In this document: piece by piece, positions 19,306 to 29,800 of the stretch
How the letters are laid out: each line of letters begins with the position of its first letter
Position numbering within the stretch: the first letter of the stretch is position 1
From: an uncultured Gilliamella sp.
GTDB lineage: Bacteria; Pseudomonadota; Gammaproteobacteria; Enterobacterales; Orbaceae
DNA: 64,000 bases
NCBI GenBank assembly: GCA_946482005.1
Contig: CAMLPV010000012.1
Coordinates: 20,615 to 84,614 of the forward strand
Direction of reading: 5' to 3'
Program-made: the position numbers and the translations under genes
The notes under the pieces: model-generated
Database searches by the model: none
What the model was told of the DNA's origin: nothing
What the model saw: only the letters and a program-made list of their open reading frames with translations

Positions 19306-19821
19306 AATTTAAAGACAGGTTATAACATTAAGTAGGTTTGGTTTACCGTTCATGCTTTGCTTCTATCTGGTTGTTTGAATGTAATTGATATTTACAATTA
19401 TGCTGACTGAACACACTGAATATAAACGAATATTCTTGGACTGTTTAAATTTTTTTAGCAAAAATTATCTATTTTAAATTATCATTTAATTAGTTTTCTT
19501 AATATTTATGATTAAACAGATAGCTAGGAAATTTTAATGAAATGGTGAATATGGCTTATATTGCAACATTGATTTTTATAAGAAAATATAAACCGTTGTA
19601 AGAAAATAATCTAATATATTAATCGAATGTCCATCAATTCCTTGTTTTTGCCGAATGTTACAAATCGTAATAATTCAATATTATTTAGAATATGTTCAGT
19701 TATATTTTCAAATACCTATTTTAATATCATTAAAAATGATTATTTGTGGCATATTTTAAAAAATAGTGCCACAAATGAATAGTATTAAGCCCATACTCTA
19801 ATTGAGTAATGGTAAAAAATA
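19306..19821. other. Convergent intergenic region
   Basis: 516 bases between two gene 3' ends, with no coding frame of note. The one clear structure is an inverted repeat ATTTGTGGC (19742-19750) / GCCACAAAT (19768-19776) with a 17-base AT-rich spacer, close to the 3' end of the minus-strand dehydrogenase and possibly its terminator. The rest is featureless AT-rich DNA. Confidence 0.6.
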
Positions 19822-20748
19822 TTAGTTTAAATTAATATGCTCAATATAACCTTTAACAATTTCAACACTGTTTGCAAATAACTGTTTTTCCTTTTCAATA
19901 AAATCAAGTTCAATAATTTTCTTGATACCATGTTGGTCAAGTATGGCTGGCACACCAATAGCAACATTTTTGTAGCCATATTCACCATCCAAAATACAAC
20001 TAAGTGCTAACGCTCTGTGACTATTGGTAAATATATGTTGGCAAATTTCGGTGATAGTGCTAGCAATCCCATATTCAGTGCAATGTTTTCGTTCCATGAT
20101 TTCAAAACCCATTTTTCGTGCTTGAGTACCGATTTGAGTAAAATCAATTTTATTTTTTTCTAATTGATTTAAATTGATACCATAAATCGAGGAATGTGAC
20201 CAAACAGGGAATTGAGAGTCACCATGTTCACCAACAATAAAAGCATCAATACTTTGTGGACCAATATCCATTTTTTCACCCAATAATCGACGTAATCTCA
20301 CTGTGTCAAGCCATACGCCTGTACCAATCACACGGTGACGAGGTAATCCAGATAATTTCCAAACTTGATAAGTGATGGCATCACAAGGATTTGTCGCGAC
20401 TAAAAAAATACCTTTAAATCCATTCTTCATCATATTAGGTACAATACTGGCGATAATTTTGGATGTTCCGTCTAACTCTTCTTTTCGGCTTTTTTGGGCT
20501 AGTCCTGATGTAACGGTGATAATAACAATATCAATATCTGCACAATCAGTTGATTCGCGCAAGCTAACTTTAATCATATTTTGTCGATAGGCTGCTGCAT
20601 CTAATAAATCTTGCGCATGTCCATATGCTAATTCTTTATTAAGATCAACGAGTGCGATTTCTTCACAAATGCCTCGATTAACAAATGTATAAGCAGTTGT
20701 TGAACCAACATTACCAACGCCGATAATCATCACTTTTCGTAATTTCAT
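19822..20748 (-). CDS. L-lactate dehydrogenase / L-2-hydroxyacid dehydrogenase family protein
   Basis: A 308-residue member of the LDH/MDH superfamily, reducing a 2-oxo acid with NADH. The start is placed at 20748, where GGGGGC lies six bases ahead of MKLRKVMIIG; an upstream in-frame ATG adds 14 unlikely residues. Seen: dinucleotide site IIGVGNVGSTTA, NAD-specific Asp in ALVDLN, VATNPCDAITY, GTGVWLDTVRLR and proton-relay His in GEHGDSQFPVWS. The substrate loop (SGLAQKSRKEELDG) is about three residues shorter than the PQKPGETRLD of classical LDH, so the catalytic loop arginine is probably the R of KSR. Specificity may therefore differ (lactate or a bulkier 2-hydroxyacid such as hydroxyisocaproate). 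Monocistronic. Confidence 0.85.
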   Translation of the reverse strand: MKLRKVMIIGVGNVGSTTAYTFVNRGICEEIALVDLNKELAYGHAQDLLDAAAYRQNMIKVSLRESTDCADIDIVIITVTSGLAQKSRKEELDGTSKIIASIVPNMMKNGFKGIFLVATNPCDAITYQVWKLSGLPRHRVIGTGVWLDTVRLRRLLGEKMDIGPQSIDAFIVGEHGDSQFPVWSHSSIYGINLNQLEKNKIDFTQIGTQARKMGFEIMERKHCTEYGIASTITEICQHIFTNSHRALALSCILDGEYGYKNVAIGVPAILDQHGIKKIIELDFIEKEKQLFANSVEIVKGYIEHINLN

Positions 20749-21415
20749 GCTGCCCCCAATTAATTTCGGTGTATTCAAACATAAAGTCAATTAACTTTGG
20801 TTAATATTTATTCATCGTATACCTACTGAATGACAATTTCCAGCTATTAATGATTTATGATTTTTATAAAACCAATGTATAAAACGATTAAACGGTAAAT
20901 TTTTTTCTAGCGGGATATATAGCGTAAGTTAATTGATTAAAAAAATTTTCAGAGAAATCTTAATTATGCTGATTTAAGGAATTAAGTGAATTTAACCTAA
21001 AATATCATGATTACCAATTTAATATTAATAAGCGTTTATCACGTTTTTTTATTTGTTAAAATTGGAATTTTAATGGTTTACCGTCATCATTTACGGTAAA
21101 CATTAATACTAGTAATTTTAATATATTCTTTTTAGATAATAATACTTTAAAAAGGTTGGGATTATATCTATTTGTGAAAAAAGGATATTCTTAAATACAA
21201 TATTATTAATTAATTGTTCTAGAATATTCACGTTTTTTATTAATAAATATAGGAATATTAATATTCCTATATTTCAAAACAGCTATGTAATCTTTCAGCC
21301 TTCAGTTAGATGACTGATAAAATTATTGGCCTTATTAATCATATTCTTTCTTTTTTATTTCACTGCTTTTATCGTTATTAAGTATGATTTTTTTATTTCT
21401 TCAAGCAATTTACAA
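20749..21415. other. Intergenic region between T6SS cluster and the dehydrogenase gene
   Basis: 667 bases, AT-rich. The left end must hold the dehydrogenase promoter (minus strand). The right end receives transcription from tssE and contains the palindrome at 21245-21274. No credible coding frame or RNA gene was seen. Confidence 0.6.
21245..21274. repeat. 30-base perfect palindrome downstream of tssE
   Basis: Arms AAATATAGGAATAT (21245-21258) and ATATTCCTATATTT (21261-21274) are joined by TA, so the whole 30 bases equal their own reverse complement. It lies 142 bases past the tssE stop. It could terminate the T6SS transcript, bind a dimeric protein or extrude as a cruciform. Confidence 0.7.
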
Positions 21416-21841
21416 TCAGTTTTTAGGTGTTTTACGACTATATCTTAACCGAGCTTTACCATCTGACATAAAATAAGTACCATATCGAACCAATCCGCCC
21501 TCTTTAAAAAAGCAAGTCATTTCATATGCTAATACCATGTTATCATTATTTTTTTCATCAATATTGATGTTAATGGCTTGTAGCCTTGGTTCATAGGTTA
21601 ATAACGTTTGCTCAATTGCCCGCATTAAAACATAAGCTGAGGAAGGCAATGCTTGAAAAACTGTCGACATATCTGGTAATCCATAATCAGGCATATGCAT
21701 AATTGCACCTGCCCGACTATTTAAAATACGCTCAATGTTATCCATTACACTAATAACGGTTTGTTCATTTTCAGACACATCTTCAATGGGTATTCCTGAT
21801 TCAAAATAACCATATAATATGTCGTATAAAGATGCGCCCAT
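21416..21841 (-). CDS. tssE: T6SS baseplate protein TssE
   Basis: TssE is the gp25-like wedge subunit of the T6SS baseplate, next to TssK, TssF and TssG. At 141 residues it has the family length. It shows the gp25/lysozyme-related core ERILNSRAGAIMHMPDYGLPDMS followed by LLTYEPRL, where the glutamate, proline and arginine of the EPR motif needed for sheath nucleation are kept. Its ATG overlaps the tssJ stop by one base (TAATG), indicating coupled translation. It is the last gene of the cluster in the direction of transcription. Confidence 0.95.
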   Translation of the reverse strand: MGASLYDILYGYFESGIPIEDVSENEQTVISVMDNIERILNSRAGAIMHMPDYGLPDMSTVFQALPSSAYVLMRAIEQTLLTYEPRLQAININIDEKNNDNMVLAYEMTCFFKEGGLVRYGTYFMSDGKARLRYSRKTPKN

Positions 21842-22356
21842 TAATCTTTATCCACTAATTTAATGATGTATTTACTTGCTTCTATTTTACGTGCTTTAGT
21901 TATGCGTAAATCAGAGCGTTTTAGTACTAATCGCCAATTATCCGCTTTTAAATCAGGATCGTTATAAAGAGCAACTACCGCAGCAAAATTTGCTCTACTG
22001 TCAAAAGGTATTTCGATTGAAGCAGAAGTATCAGGTTTTAACACAATTTCTTTAGTATCAAGTAACGTTGCTTTCAACTCATCATTATCTTGATCAACCA
22101 GATTTTGATAAGACGCAGATTTAAATGCAGTATCTTTAGTTAATTGATAAATTCGAATAACAACAGGAGATGATTTCTCTTCGTCATCAAGATTTAATTC
22201 AGCTCTAGCTGTTATATCTAAGTGTAATGTTTTAATATCCCATGAAAAAATGCTGTTTCCAATACTTGTTGCGCCTTTCTTTACGCCTTGTGCTATACCA
22301 CATCCACTTAAACAGATAGTTAATAGACAAATAATAAATAAATTAATTCGTTTCAT
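21841..22356 (-). CDS. tssJ: T6SS outer-membrane lipoprotein TssJ
   Basis: TssJ (SciN) is the outer-membrane lipoprotein that anchors the TssM periplasmic domain in the trans-envelope complex. The 171-residue protein has a signal peptide ending in lipobox CLSGC with the acylated cysteine at 19 and Gly at +2, compatible with sorting to the outer membrane. The mature part is a transthyretin-like beta sandwich with family elements PVVIRIYQL, DTAFKSASY and FAAVVALYNDPDL. It lies 15 bases after tssG and overlaps tssE by one base. Confidence 0.93.
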   Translation of the reverse strand: MKRINLFIICLLTICLSGCGIAQGVKKGATSIGNSIFSWDIKTLHLDITARAELNLDDEEKSSPVVIRIYQLTKDTAFKSASYQNLVDQDNDELKATLLDTKEIVLKPDTSASIEIPFDSRANFAAVVALYNDPDLKADNWRLVLKRSDLRITKARKIEASKYIIKLVDKD

Positions 22357-22371
22357 ACTTATTCCTTTTTT

Positions 22372-23415
22372 TTATGCTGTATAATCAATTCCACAATAGT
22401 GACCTAAATTTACAGCTACCTTATCTTGAATATACTCGCCATTTTCTGTCATTTTGGTTAATGATGCCGTCTGTCCTAAACGACAATTTTTTGATATTAG
22501 CTGGCTACGCGGCAAAAAATTTCGCTTAATATAAAGTGTAATTTTAGCATCAACTTGATAACCTAAATATGCACGCATCAATGCCATAAGATCCTTATAT
22601 AACTGCCCATCAGGGAGTAAATCCACAATCTGATCTTCATGTTGAGGCGTTATGGCTATATGAATTGTTTGATTACATTCTTTAAAGCGAGATCCTAATA
22701 CAGCACCACCATCTAAACCTATTCTGTTTGTTTTACCACCGACTTGAGCTGGATTTTCAATGGAATGCCAAGTAGGATAGAATTCCGTTATTTCAACTTT
22801 GGCATCACTAACTATTACTCTTGTTAAACCAGCAATACCTTCAGCTGTTCGTGTTTTTTGCGTAACTAGACCTAACAGGGCTAAAAATCGCGAAGCAGGT
22901 GAACCGATTTGTTCACTAGTCCCTTTTATTATAAGACCCGTTAGTCCAAGCAGACACTGAGATATAGAATCTTTACCACCATTTATAAAACAGGCAGGAT
23001 AATGATATTTCAACCAAATTCGGTAAAATTGTGTTATAAATCGATGGTTGAATATATCTAAAAAATCGGTCATTGCATGATAGTTTTCTTCACGTCGGAT
23101 AATATTGTGCAATAACCCAAAAGGTAATACTGCATCGACACCATACAAACCTAAAAAGCGAGTTCTTACAGTTGCCGGGCGATTTAAATACGGCGATCTT
23201 TCAATATACTGCAACTCGCTAGCAGGAAATGACATATTAATTGATGGTGCAAAGCGTAAAGGATCACCCGTTGGCGTTTCCGATTTTCCGAGTATAGGTT
23301 CTTTAGCATAGAGTTGCTCAAGTAACTGACAAAAACGATAAAAATTGATTTTTGGCAGTACTTTTTCAAGCTCCTGCATTAAAGGGCTACTTTCGATATT
23401 TTGCTCTGATTCCAT
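22372..23415 (-). CDS. tssG: T6SS baseplate protein TssG
   Basis: TssG forms the baseplate wedge with two TssF copies, TssE and TssK. The protein is 347 residues with the TssG/VasB pattern: an N-terminal helix INFYRFCQLLEQLY, FPASELQYI, VRTRFLGLYGVDAVLPFGLLHNI and a C-terminal SQLISKNCRLGQTASLT. Two starts are possible. The frame opens at 23415, inside tssF (37-base overlap, weak GGAA site), but Met13 at 23379 sits in a TAATG overlap with the tssF stop and would give a protein of 335 residues beginning MQELEKVLP. I keep the longer form. Confidence 0.92.
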   Translation of the reverse strand: MESEQNIESSPLMQELEKVLPKINFYRFCQLLEQLYAKEPILGKSETPTGDPLRFAPSINMSFPASELQYIERSPYLNRPATVRTRFLGLYGVDAVLPFGLLHNIIRREENYHAMTDFLDIFNHRFITQFYRIWLKYHYPACFINGGKDSISQCLLGLTGLIIKGTSEQIGSPASRFLALLGLVTQKTRTAEGIAGLTRVIVSDAKVEITEFYPTWHSIENPAQVGGKTNRIGLDGGAVLGSRFKECNQTIHIAITPQHEDQIVDLLPDGQLYKDLMALMRAYLGYQVDAKITLYIKRNFLPRSQLISKNCRLGQTASLTKMTENGEYIQDKVAVNLGHYCGIDYTA

Positions 23416-25142
23416 ACTATTTTATTTCCAACAGGTAGAAGATTAATGACTAATTGAGTAAATAAATTAACGTCAGCATATAGAGCAAAAAATTGATGTA
23501 ATAACTCACCAAAAAGCATCACATCACCTTCGCCAGTAAACTGGAAACTATTTATAGTTACTTCGATCTCTATTCCCCTTTGTAACATTCCTTTTTCAAT
23601 CCGTTTTATCATTCTATGAGATACATCGACGATACCTTCTAAGCGTCGACGATTAAGCTCATTTTCTGTCCAATCATATAATGCAAGCGTTCCCCTTAAT
23701 ACTTCTGCATTGATTAATGACAAATAATTTGGTGCTAAATGCGATAATACTCGCCAATGAAAGCGATCCTCGGTTGGCGGATAACAAGGCAACGTTGGTG
23801 AGCATAAATTTCTAACACTTGAAATACTATTTTGTGAACTACTCAGTGATTGTATCCGTGCATTACTTAACGTTTTCCGAGGCAACATGCCATTGGTACC
23901 AGTAACGCGTAATGATAACGTTTCAGTTTCAAGAGATTGACCTTTATCCCAAATTTTACCGCCCAAAACTAACCAAGTTTCATGTAATCCAGAAGCACCT
24001 TTTCGAACATGAGTATGATAATATCTTTCTGGTGCATCATGACGTAACATACCGCCCCTATGCTTAAAGCTAGTAAAAGGTACATAACTATAACGACCGC
24101 TACGAGTTATAGCTTCAACGTTTTCAACTGAGTAAATTTCAATGTGTCCATCTTGACGTAATAATGGTCTAAGCAGATATTCACTTTCTAATTGATTAAC
24201 TACAATAGGATCTGCTTCCATATCAAATAAATTTATAACTGGCACACAATGTAATCGAATGTTATCCTTATTAAAAGGCATATCACTTGGCCACGTTTGA
24301 CTTAGAACAATTTCAATATCAATATATTCACAACCTTCTGGGACATTACGAATATTAAGTCCATGCAGATCGACAAACATAAATTTTTCACGAAACGCAA
24401 AATATTCTAATAATAATTGATAGCCTGCAAAAGCATTATCTGGTTTTAACCATAAGCGATCTTCTTCACTAAAGCCTACCGGCGTTATTTTTCCTTGAAA
24501 ATGGACTATTTCATTAGGTTGATTAGAATAGCGCAACTGTATAGCTGAAACTTGATGAGTTAATGCATGGTGTAAAGCTGATGCGATTGGGGCATCTGCA
24601 TTTAAATAGAGTCGTAATTTAGATAAATCAACTTGTTCAAAATCAATTAGTTCACCAAAACCTAAACGAATGTTGATAATGCTTCGTCCATCTTGGTGTA
24701 CCCCTAATCTTACTTGATTGATTTTAACAGGTTGCAGAGTTACTGGTTGAGTTGTTCTAAACGGACACTTTGTTCCTGTCGGTCCAAGTGGTTCGGTTTG
24801 AACTTGTAACCCTTTGGGGATAACTTCCAAACGTGATAATGTGGAGTAATTGGGTGTTAGCTCAATAATCGATAATGAGGGTATTAATCGTAAATAATGA
24901 GGCCATAACAAACTCACAAGGCTCTCTGTTAATTCTGGTAAATCATCATCAATTTTTTGACGCAATCGCCCTGTCAAAAAAGCAAAACCCTCAAATAATC
25001 TTTCAACATATGGATCACGATCACCAACACGATCTAAATTCAATTGACCTGCTCTATCAGGATGAATTTTGGCAAATTCTTTCCCCGCTTCCCGCAAGTA
25101 ACGCATTTCTGACTCATAATAGCGTAAAATCAAATCATCCAT
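23379..25142 (-). CDS. tssF: T6SS baseplate protein TssF
   Basis: TssF (VasA/ImpG) is the large baseplate wedge subunit. At 587 residues it matches the family. The N-terminus carries the diagnostic YYESEMRYLREAGKEFAKIHP and the following GRLRQKIDDDLPELTESLVSLLWPHYLR. Further family segments are EYFAFREKFMFVDL and WRVLSHLAPNYLSL, and the C-terminal GDVMLFGELLHQFFALY is typical. It overlaps tssG, and a 52-base gap separates it from tssA upstream. The gene belongs to the tssM-tssA-tssF-tssG-tssJ-tssE segment. Confidence 0.96.
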   Translation of the reverse strand: MDDLILRYYESEMRYLREAGKEFAKIHPDRAGQLNLDRVGDRDPYVERLFEGFAFLTGRLRQKIDDDLPELTESLVSLLWPHYLRLIPSLSIIELTPNYSTLSRLEVIPKGLQVQTEPLGPTGTKCPFRTTQPVTLQPVKINQVRLGVHQDGRSIINIRLGFGELIDFEQVDLSKLRLYLNADAPIASALHHALTHQVSAIQLRYSNQPNEIVHFQGKITPVGFSEEDRLWLKPDNAFAGYQLLLEYFAFREKFMFVDLHGLNIRNVPEGCEYIDIEIVLSQTWPSDMPFNKDNIRLHCVPVINLFDMEADPIVVNQLESEYLLRPLLRQDGHIEIYSVENVEAITRSGRYSYVPFTSFKHRGGMLRHDAPERYYHTHVRKGASGLHETWLVLGGKIWDKGQSLETETLSLRVTGTNGMLPRKTLSNARIQSLSSSQNSISSVRNLCSPTLPCYPPTEDRFHWRVLSHLAPNYLSLINAEVLRGTLALYDWTENELNRRRLEGIVDVSHRMIKRIEKGMLQRGIEIEVTINSFQFTGEGDVMLFGELLHQFFALYADVNLFTQLVINLLPVGNKIVWNQSKISKVAL

Positions 25143-25194
25143 TTTTTATCTCTTTAGTTTTATATTTTTCTAACGTCACTCTTTTATTAAAAGT

Positions 25195-26799
25195 TTAAAT
25201 CACACTTAGTGCCCTAGCTGGATTGAGCTGCATGAGTTCATGTTGCAAATTCTCTATTTGTTCACCAAAATTTTTATTATTATCTTTCTGTAGATTTTTT
25301 TGTTTAATTAATTTGAGTAAAAATCTTTTAATATCAAATAATAGTTCAGGTTCCCATTGTAACAAAGTAATTGATTGCTGTTGATTGTTTAATCCAGTTA
25401 GTAATGTTAATGCAATATCTTGTTTTCCTAATTGTTCCGCAACTCTTGCTTGCGTATATTGTAATAAATATTGTTGTTTAGGAGAACGCAATGATGGCAA
25501 ACTTTGTATCCATTGGAATGCATGTTCTAGGCTTTCTGCATGAGCTAATTCTAAAGCTTGTTTTTCAATCTCACCCCAATCATTTTCACCCGATACAGCA
25601 ATAGGTTGAATACTATCACCTTCACCTAAATTATGTATACGAGCATCACTGGCAATCCAGCTTAATGTTTCATCGTCAGCAAAAGGCATACCATTGTCAA
25701 AATAGAGGTTTTCAATTCCATGTAAACGCTCCAACATTAAGCCAATATCTGTTAAATAAATATCAGCCCATGACTGATAAGGCTCACCCATTTTTTTCAA
25801 GGCTAAAACAGAAGCACGTTGCAGATCTAACCAAAAATGATTTGCACTTTCCATAAAAGCACTTTCAACACGTTCGAAAAGTGTTGACCATTGCTTCTGA
25901 AGAATCAATCGATTAATATTTTGTTTAAGTTCTGCTCTTGGAGCTGGTAATCTTGTTTTACCTTTAGAATCAACAGGTGGCAAATCTACAATCATATCCC
26001 AGCGGATTACTCGCAAAAAACGTCCTGCAGCCAGATACCCTTCAGGATTTTCTCGTAAAAATGCTGCCATTTTTCGAGCTTGGTCAAGTAAATCTCGTTG
26101 AGAACTAATTTTTATTTCAACGTTACTTTGTTGTACTTCTGAAGCAGGTACAGGATTGGCCGTCGCTTGAGACGGTTGTTCTTCTTTTGTAGTTTTAACT
26201 GGTTGTTTTGCTATATTGCCAAAAAAATGAACTAACGCCGATAAATTAGGTGGTGGTGTTGACTGATTAGGCGTTTCAGAATCAAATAATTTTTGACAAC
26301 TACTATCTATCTGACTTAACGCAGTGATAATACGACTTAAATACTCATCACTTATAGGTTGTAACTGTGTTAACTGTTCTATAAAACGAGCATTAGTAAG
26401 CCATTCAATGGCATTTTTGCGTATATTAGGTCTTGACGGATAAATCAATGAACCAAATTTATCAAGCAAACAAGCCAATATTTCAAGACCTTCAGCAAAA
26501 CCTTCTACACCATCTTGATATAATCGTGCTAAACAATAATATGTAGCCACACGAATATCTTTACTACTTCGTTTTAGTAAGTTTTCACTCTCAACAATAA
26601 CAAACGCATAATCTATACCAGATATTTTTGCAATTTGTTCTTTAATATCTTGAAAAGTATCATGATAAGTCAGATCTTCACCAGTTGGTTTATCTGGATT
26701 GATTGGTTGTAACCAATCAATCCAAGTTTGATTTAACTCTTGTATCACTTTGCTCTGATCATCAGTACCTGTAAAACGGCTTAATAATTGACTAAACAT
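25195..26799 (-). CDS. tssA: T6SS cap/priming protein TssA
   Basis: TssA proteins bind the baseplate and coordinate tube and sheath polymerisation. This 534-residue protein has the ImpA_N domain (about residues 25-150: DWLQPINPDKPTGEDL, ARLYQDGVEGFAEGLEIL). A Pro/Gln-rich linker follows near residues 180-225, then a VasJ/VasL-like middle domain (RKMAAFLRENPEGYLAAGRFLRVIRW) and an alpha-helical C-terminus. This long form is of the type with a C-terminal VasJ-like part rather than the dodecameric E. coli EAEC domain; the exact class is inferred. It lies 27 bases from tssM. Confidence 0.92.
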   Translation of the reverse strand: MFSQLLSRFTGTDDQSKVIQELNQTWIDWLQPINPDKPTGEDLTYHDTFQDIKEQIAKISGIDYAFVIVESENLLKRSSKDIRVATYYCLARLYQDGVEGFAEGLEILACLLDKFGSLIYPSRPNIRKNAIEWLTNARFIEQLTQLQPISDEYLSRIITALSQIDSSCQKLFDSETPNQSTPPPNLSALVHFFGNIAKQPVKTTKEEQPSQATANPVPASEVQQSNVEIKISSQRDLLDQARKMAAFLRENPEGYLAAGRFLRVIRWDMIVDLPPVDSKGKTRLPAPRAELKQNINRLILQKQWSTLFERVESAFMESANHFWLDLQRASVLALKKMGEPYQSWADIYLTDIGLMLERLHGIENLYFDNGMPFADDETLSWIASDARIHNLGEGDSIQPIAVSGENDWGEIEKQALELAHAESLEHAFQWIQSLPSLRSPKQQYLLQYTQARVAEQLGKQDIALTLLTGLNNQQQSITLLQWEPELLFDIKRFLLKLIKQKNLQKDNNKNFGEQIENLQHELMQLNPARALSVI

Positions 26800-26826
26800 A
26801 ACATTAATCCAATATTAAATATAACA

Positions 26827-29800
26827 TTATTCAAATACATTTTGTGGTAAAGTAAAATTGCGTAATTTCAATAACGTTAATGGTCCACCACCTAGTTGTG
26901 TTCTTAAAACATATCTAAGTTTATTACCGTCTTTAGCTTCCCAAACCAATTCATATCGACTGGAATCCAACGGTTTAATTGATGCTGATTCAAGTAATCT
27001 GATCCATGCCCAATCACCATTATAGTACTGATATAACCTTAAACCTGAATTATTACTACTCCAACTAAGCTGTGAATATGGTGCATATCCATCACCTGGC
27101 CAATTAAAACGTTGCCAAGTAGGTACTTGATTGAAATACTCAAGTTTCTGCTTATTAATTATTAATTCTGTTTTAGCGGTACTTGCTCCTGTACGAGGCA
27201 TTAGATCGAATGATAAGGATACATCACCTGTTTCAAGTACTTCTGCGGAAAGTTCATTAAATAAGTTTAGTGCTTCAAGAAATTTAGGTGAAAAATTAAG
27301 ACCTTGAGCATTAACATTATTTACAACCCACATACCACCTTTTTTATCTAATACACCATTTAATTCACTGATAATAAATTTATCTATAATGCCAGTATCA
27401 GCTCGAATAAAACGAGCTAATTCAGGCAAAGAAGCTTCGTTTTCACTATTTTTAAAAGGATAGCGACCAGCGAAAGACTTTTTCCACTGACTGACAACAT
27501 AGTTTTGCCAAATATCATTAAAACTTTCTGCTGCTGGAGTCAATACTACTTGCCATGATTGTTCTAATGGTTTTTTGAATAAATTATAACTAAATCCTGA
27601 CCACTCTTTTCCTAAATTAGCAGCGATTAAATTACCGTAATCTCGGGTTTCAGTTAAATCAACTGACGTGCCTTTAAACACACTTTTAGCTAATTCTTGC
27701 ATCATAGTTTGTGGTTCAGCACTATTAGCTATATTTTGTAATTTCAATCGCACTTGAGTGATACGCGACAAATAGGTCTCTAAAGATAGACCATTGGCAT
27801 TATCATTTCTTAACAAACTAACAATAGGTGCGAATGTCTCTGTTAAAGGACCCGTTGCTTCATTGTTCTTTTTAGACATTCCAGTTGATGATTTATTGTT
27901 ATTAATAAGCTCTTTAGCTGAACGTAATATATTACTGGATAAACCGTCTTCGCTATACGCTACCTCTGATTGGTACTTAACCGCATTTACCAATGCGACT
28001 AAAGGAGATTGTCTAGTATCAGCAAGTATTGTTAGCTGTTCAATGACATCTGTTACATTATCAGATTGACGCCATTCTATAGCATTCAAAAAGTTCAACC
28101 ATGCAGCACCATATTCACTAAAATATAGTTCGGTAAGTTGTTTTTTTAATGATTCAGACGAAATCGACTTAGGTAATGAATTATCTCCATCACTTAAAAC
28201 CCAATCAATTTGTTCTTGGCGGAGTTTAGAGACTTCATTTATTTCCTGCTTAATTGTATTTTCCCAAGCTTTTCGTGTATAAATGCCTGGTAGATCTTCC
28301 TTACTAAAAAATAGTAAATGATTATCAAATCCATCAAGTAATTGATTCAAACTTTGATCTGCATAATTCTGACTAGCTTGTTGGATCATCTTTTTATAAA
28401 TTGAGTTAACCGCATTTTGTGCGCCAATTTTATTAATTAATATTTGGCGAGCATTTTTTACTAATGATGCATCTTCTTTTTGTGCCCACTTAGGATTAAG
28501 ATTTAATGATTGACCCCAAAAACGAACCAGATCAGGCATTAATCTTTGCCAATTACCATCACTAATGTCTTTCGGTGCATTCCATCTTTTAGTTGCAAAT
28601 TGACTTAGATATTCACCATCACTTTTATCAGCACGACTCATCATCAGGTATACTTTTAATACATCATATGCCGATTCAACTAACTCGTCTCGGTGAGGAT
28701 CATCTGGTGGTAATTGTGTTAATAACTCTAAATAATCCGTCATTATATCTTTAAATGGCACAACAATATTACGTAAGTTTGTTGTGTAATAGCTTGACCA
28801 CAATTTTTTCAATAATTTACCATCGTGATTCAAACCAAAACGGTAAGATAAAGGTGCGCCTTTTTGTTGACGGTACAATAATTGTTCTAATCTTTGTTGT
28901 AATTGATATTGTATTTGTAATCTTGAAGTATAATCTTTAGTAGCGGAATCATCAGCATTTTTGGCCAGTTTGATACTATCTTCAATTAATGATTGGTTCC
29001 GGAAATAAGATGTGAGCATAGCACATCCTGTCATGATCATAGATATAAATAAAACATAACAAGAAATTGCTCCCCAATTTAATCCAAGTCTTCGTCCTAC
29101 ATTTGTTTTTGCGTCATCAATGATTGACTGCCAAGTTGGTGTCATAAAGAAATGGTTTAAATCATAAAACTCTTGTTCTTCCGTTGGCTTCGATGACTGA
29201 TGAGGCATAAAAAATAACCCACGAAGATTTGGAGCGTAACGAAGTGAAATCAATGAGCTCAAATATCGTTTGATTTTATCAATATCGTTTTTGACCAGAT
29301 TCTGGCTTAACTGAAGCAAATAGGCATAATGAGAATTTTCTTTTACCTGTTGTATACCTCGTTGACAACATTCAGCTGCCAATTGTTTTAATGATAAATC
29401 CGCAGAGTCAACGATGCTATTTTTAGATGAAGAGAAAGTTATCCCAACGCTTTGCTCAATTCTTCCTTCTTGTGACCATTCACTTGTCTGTCCTGATACT
29501 AAATAGAGCGGAGCAGACCATCTTAAAATTTTATCGCGGGATCTGAGTTGCAATATAGTTTTTTCAACTAAAACTTGTTGTTGTCGAGTATTATCAAGAT
29601 AATTTTTTGAAACCGCCCAGATGATTGCATCTAGTGGTTTATGATAAAATGGCAAACAACGTGAGAAATGTTTCTTTAATGTTTTCATCCAAGGAATATT
29701 TACTTCACTTGAAACATCCCCGCCATAAACCATTAGTGTTTGACCACTTAACTGCCATTTCGCTTGTTGTAAATTAGGGAATAATGTTTCTATATCGGAT

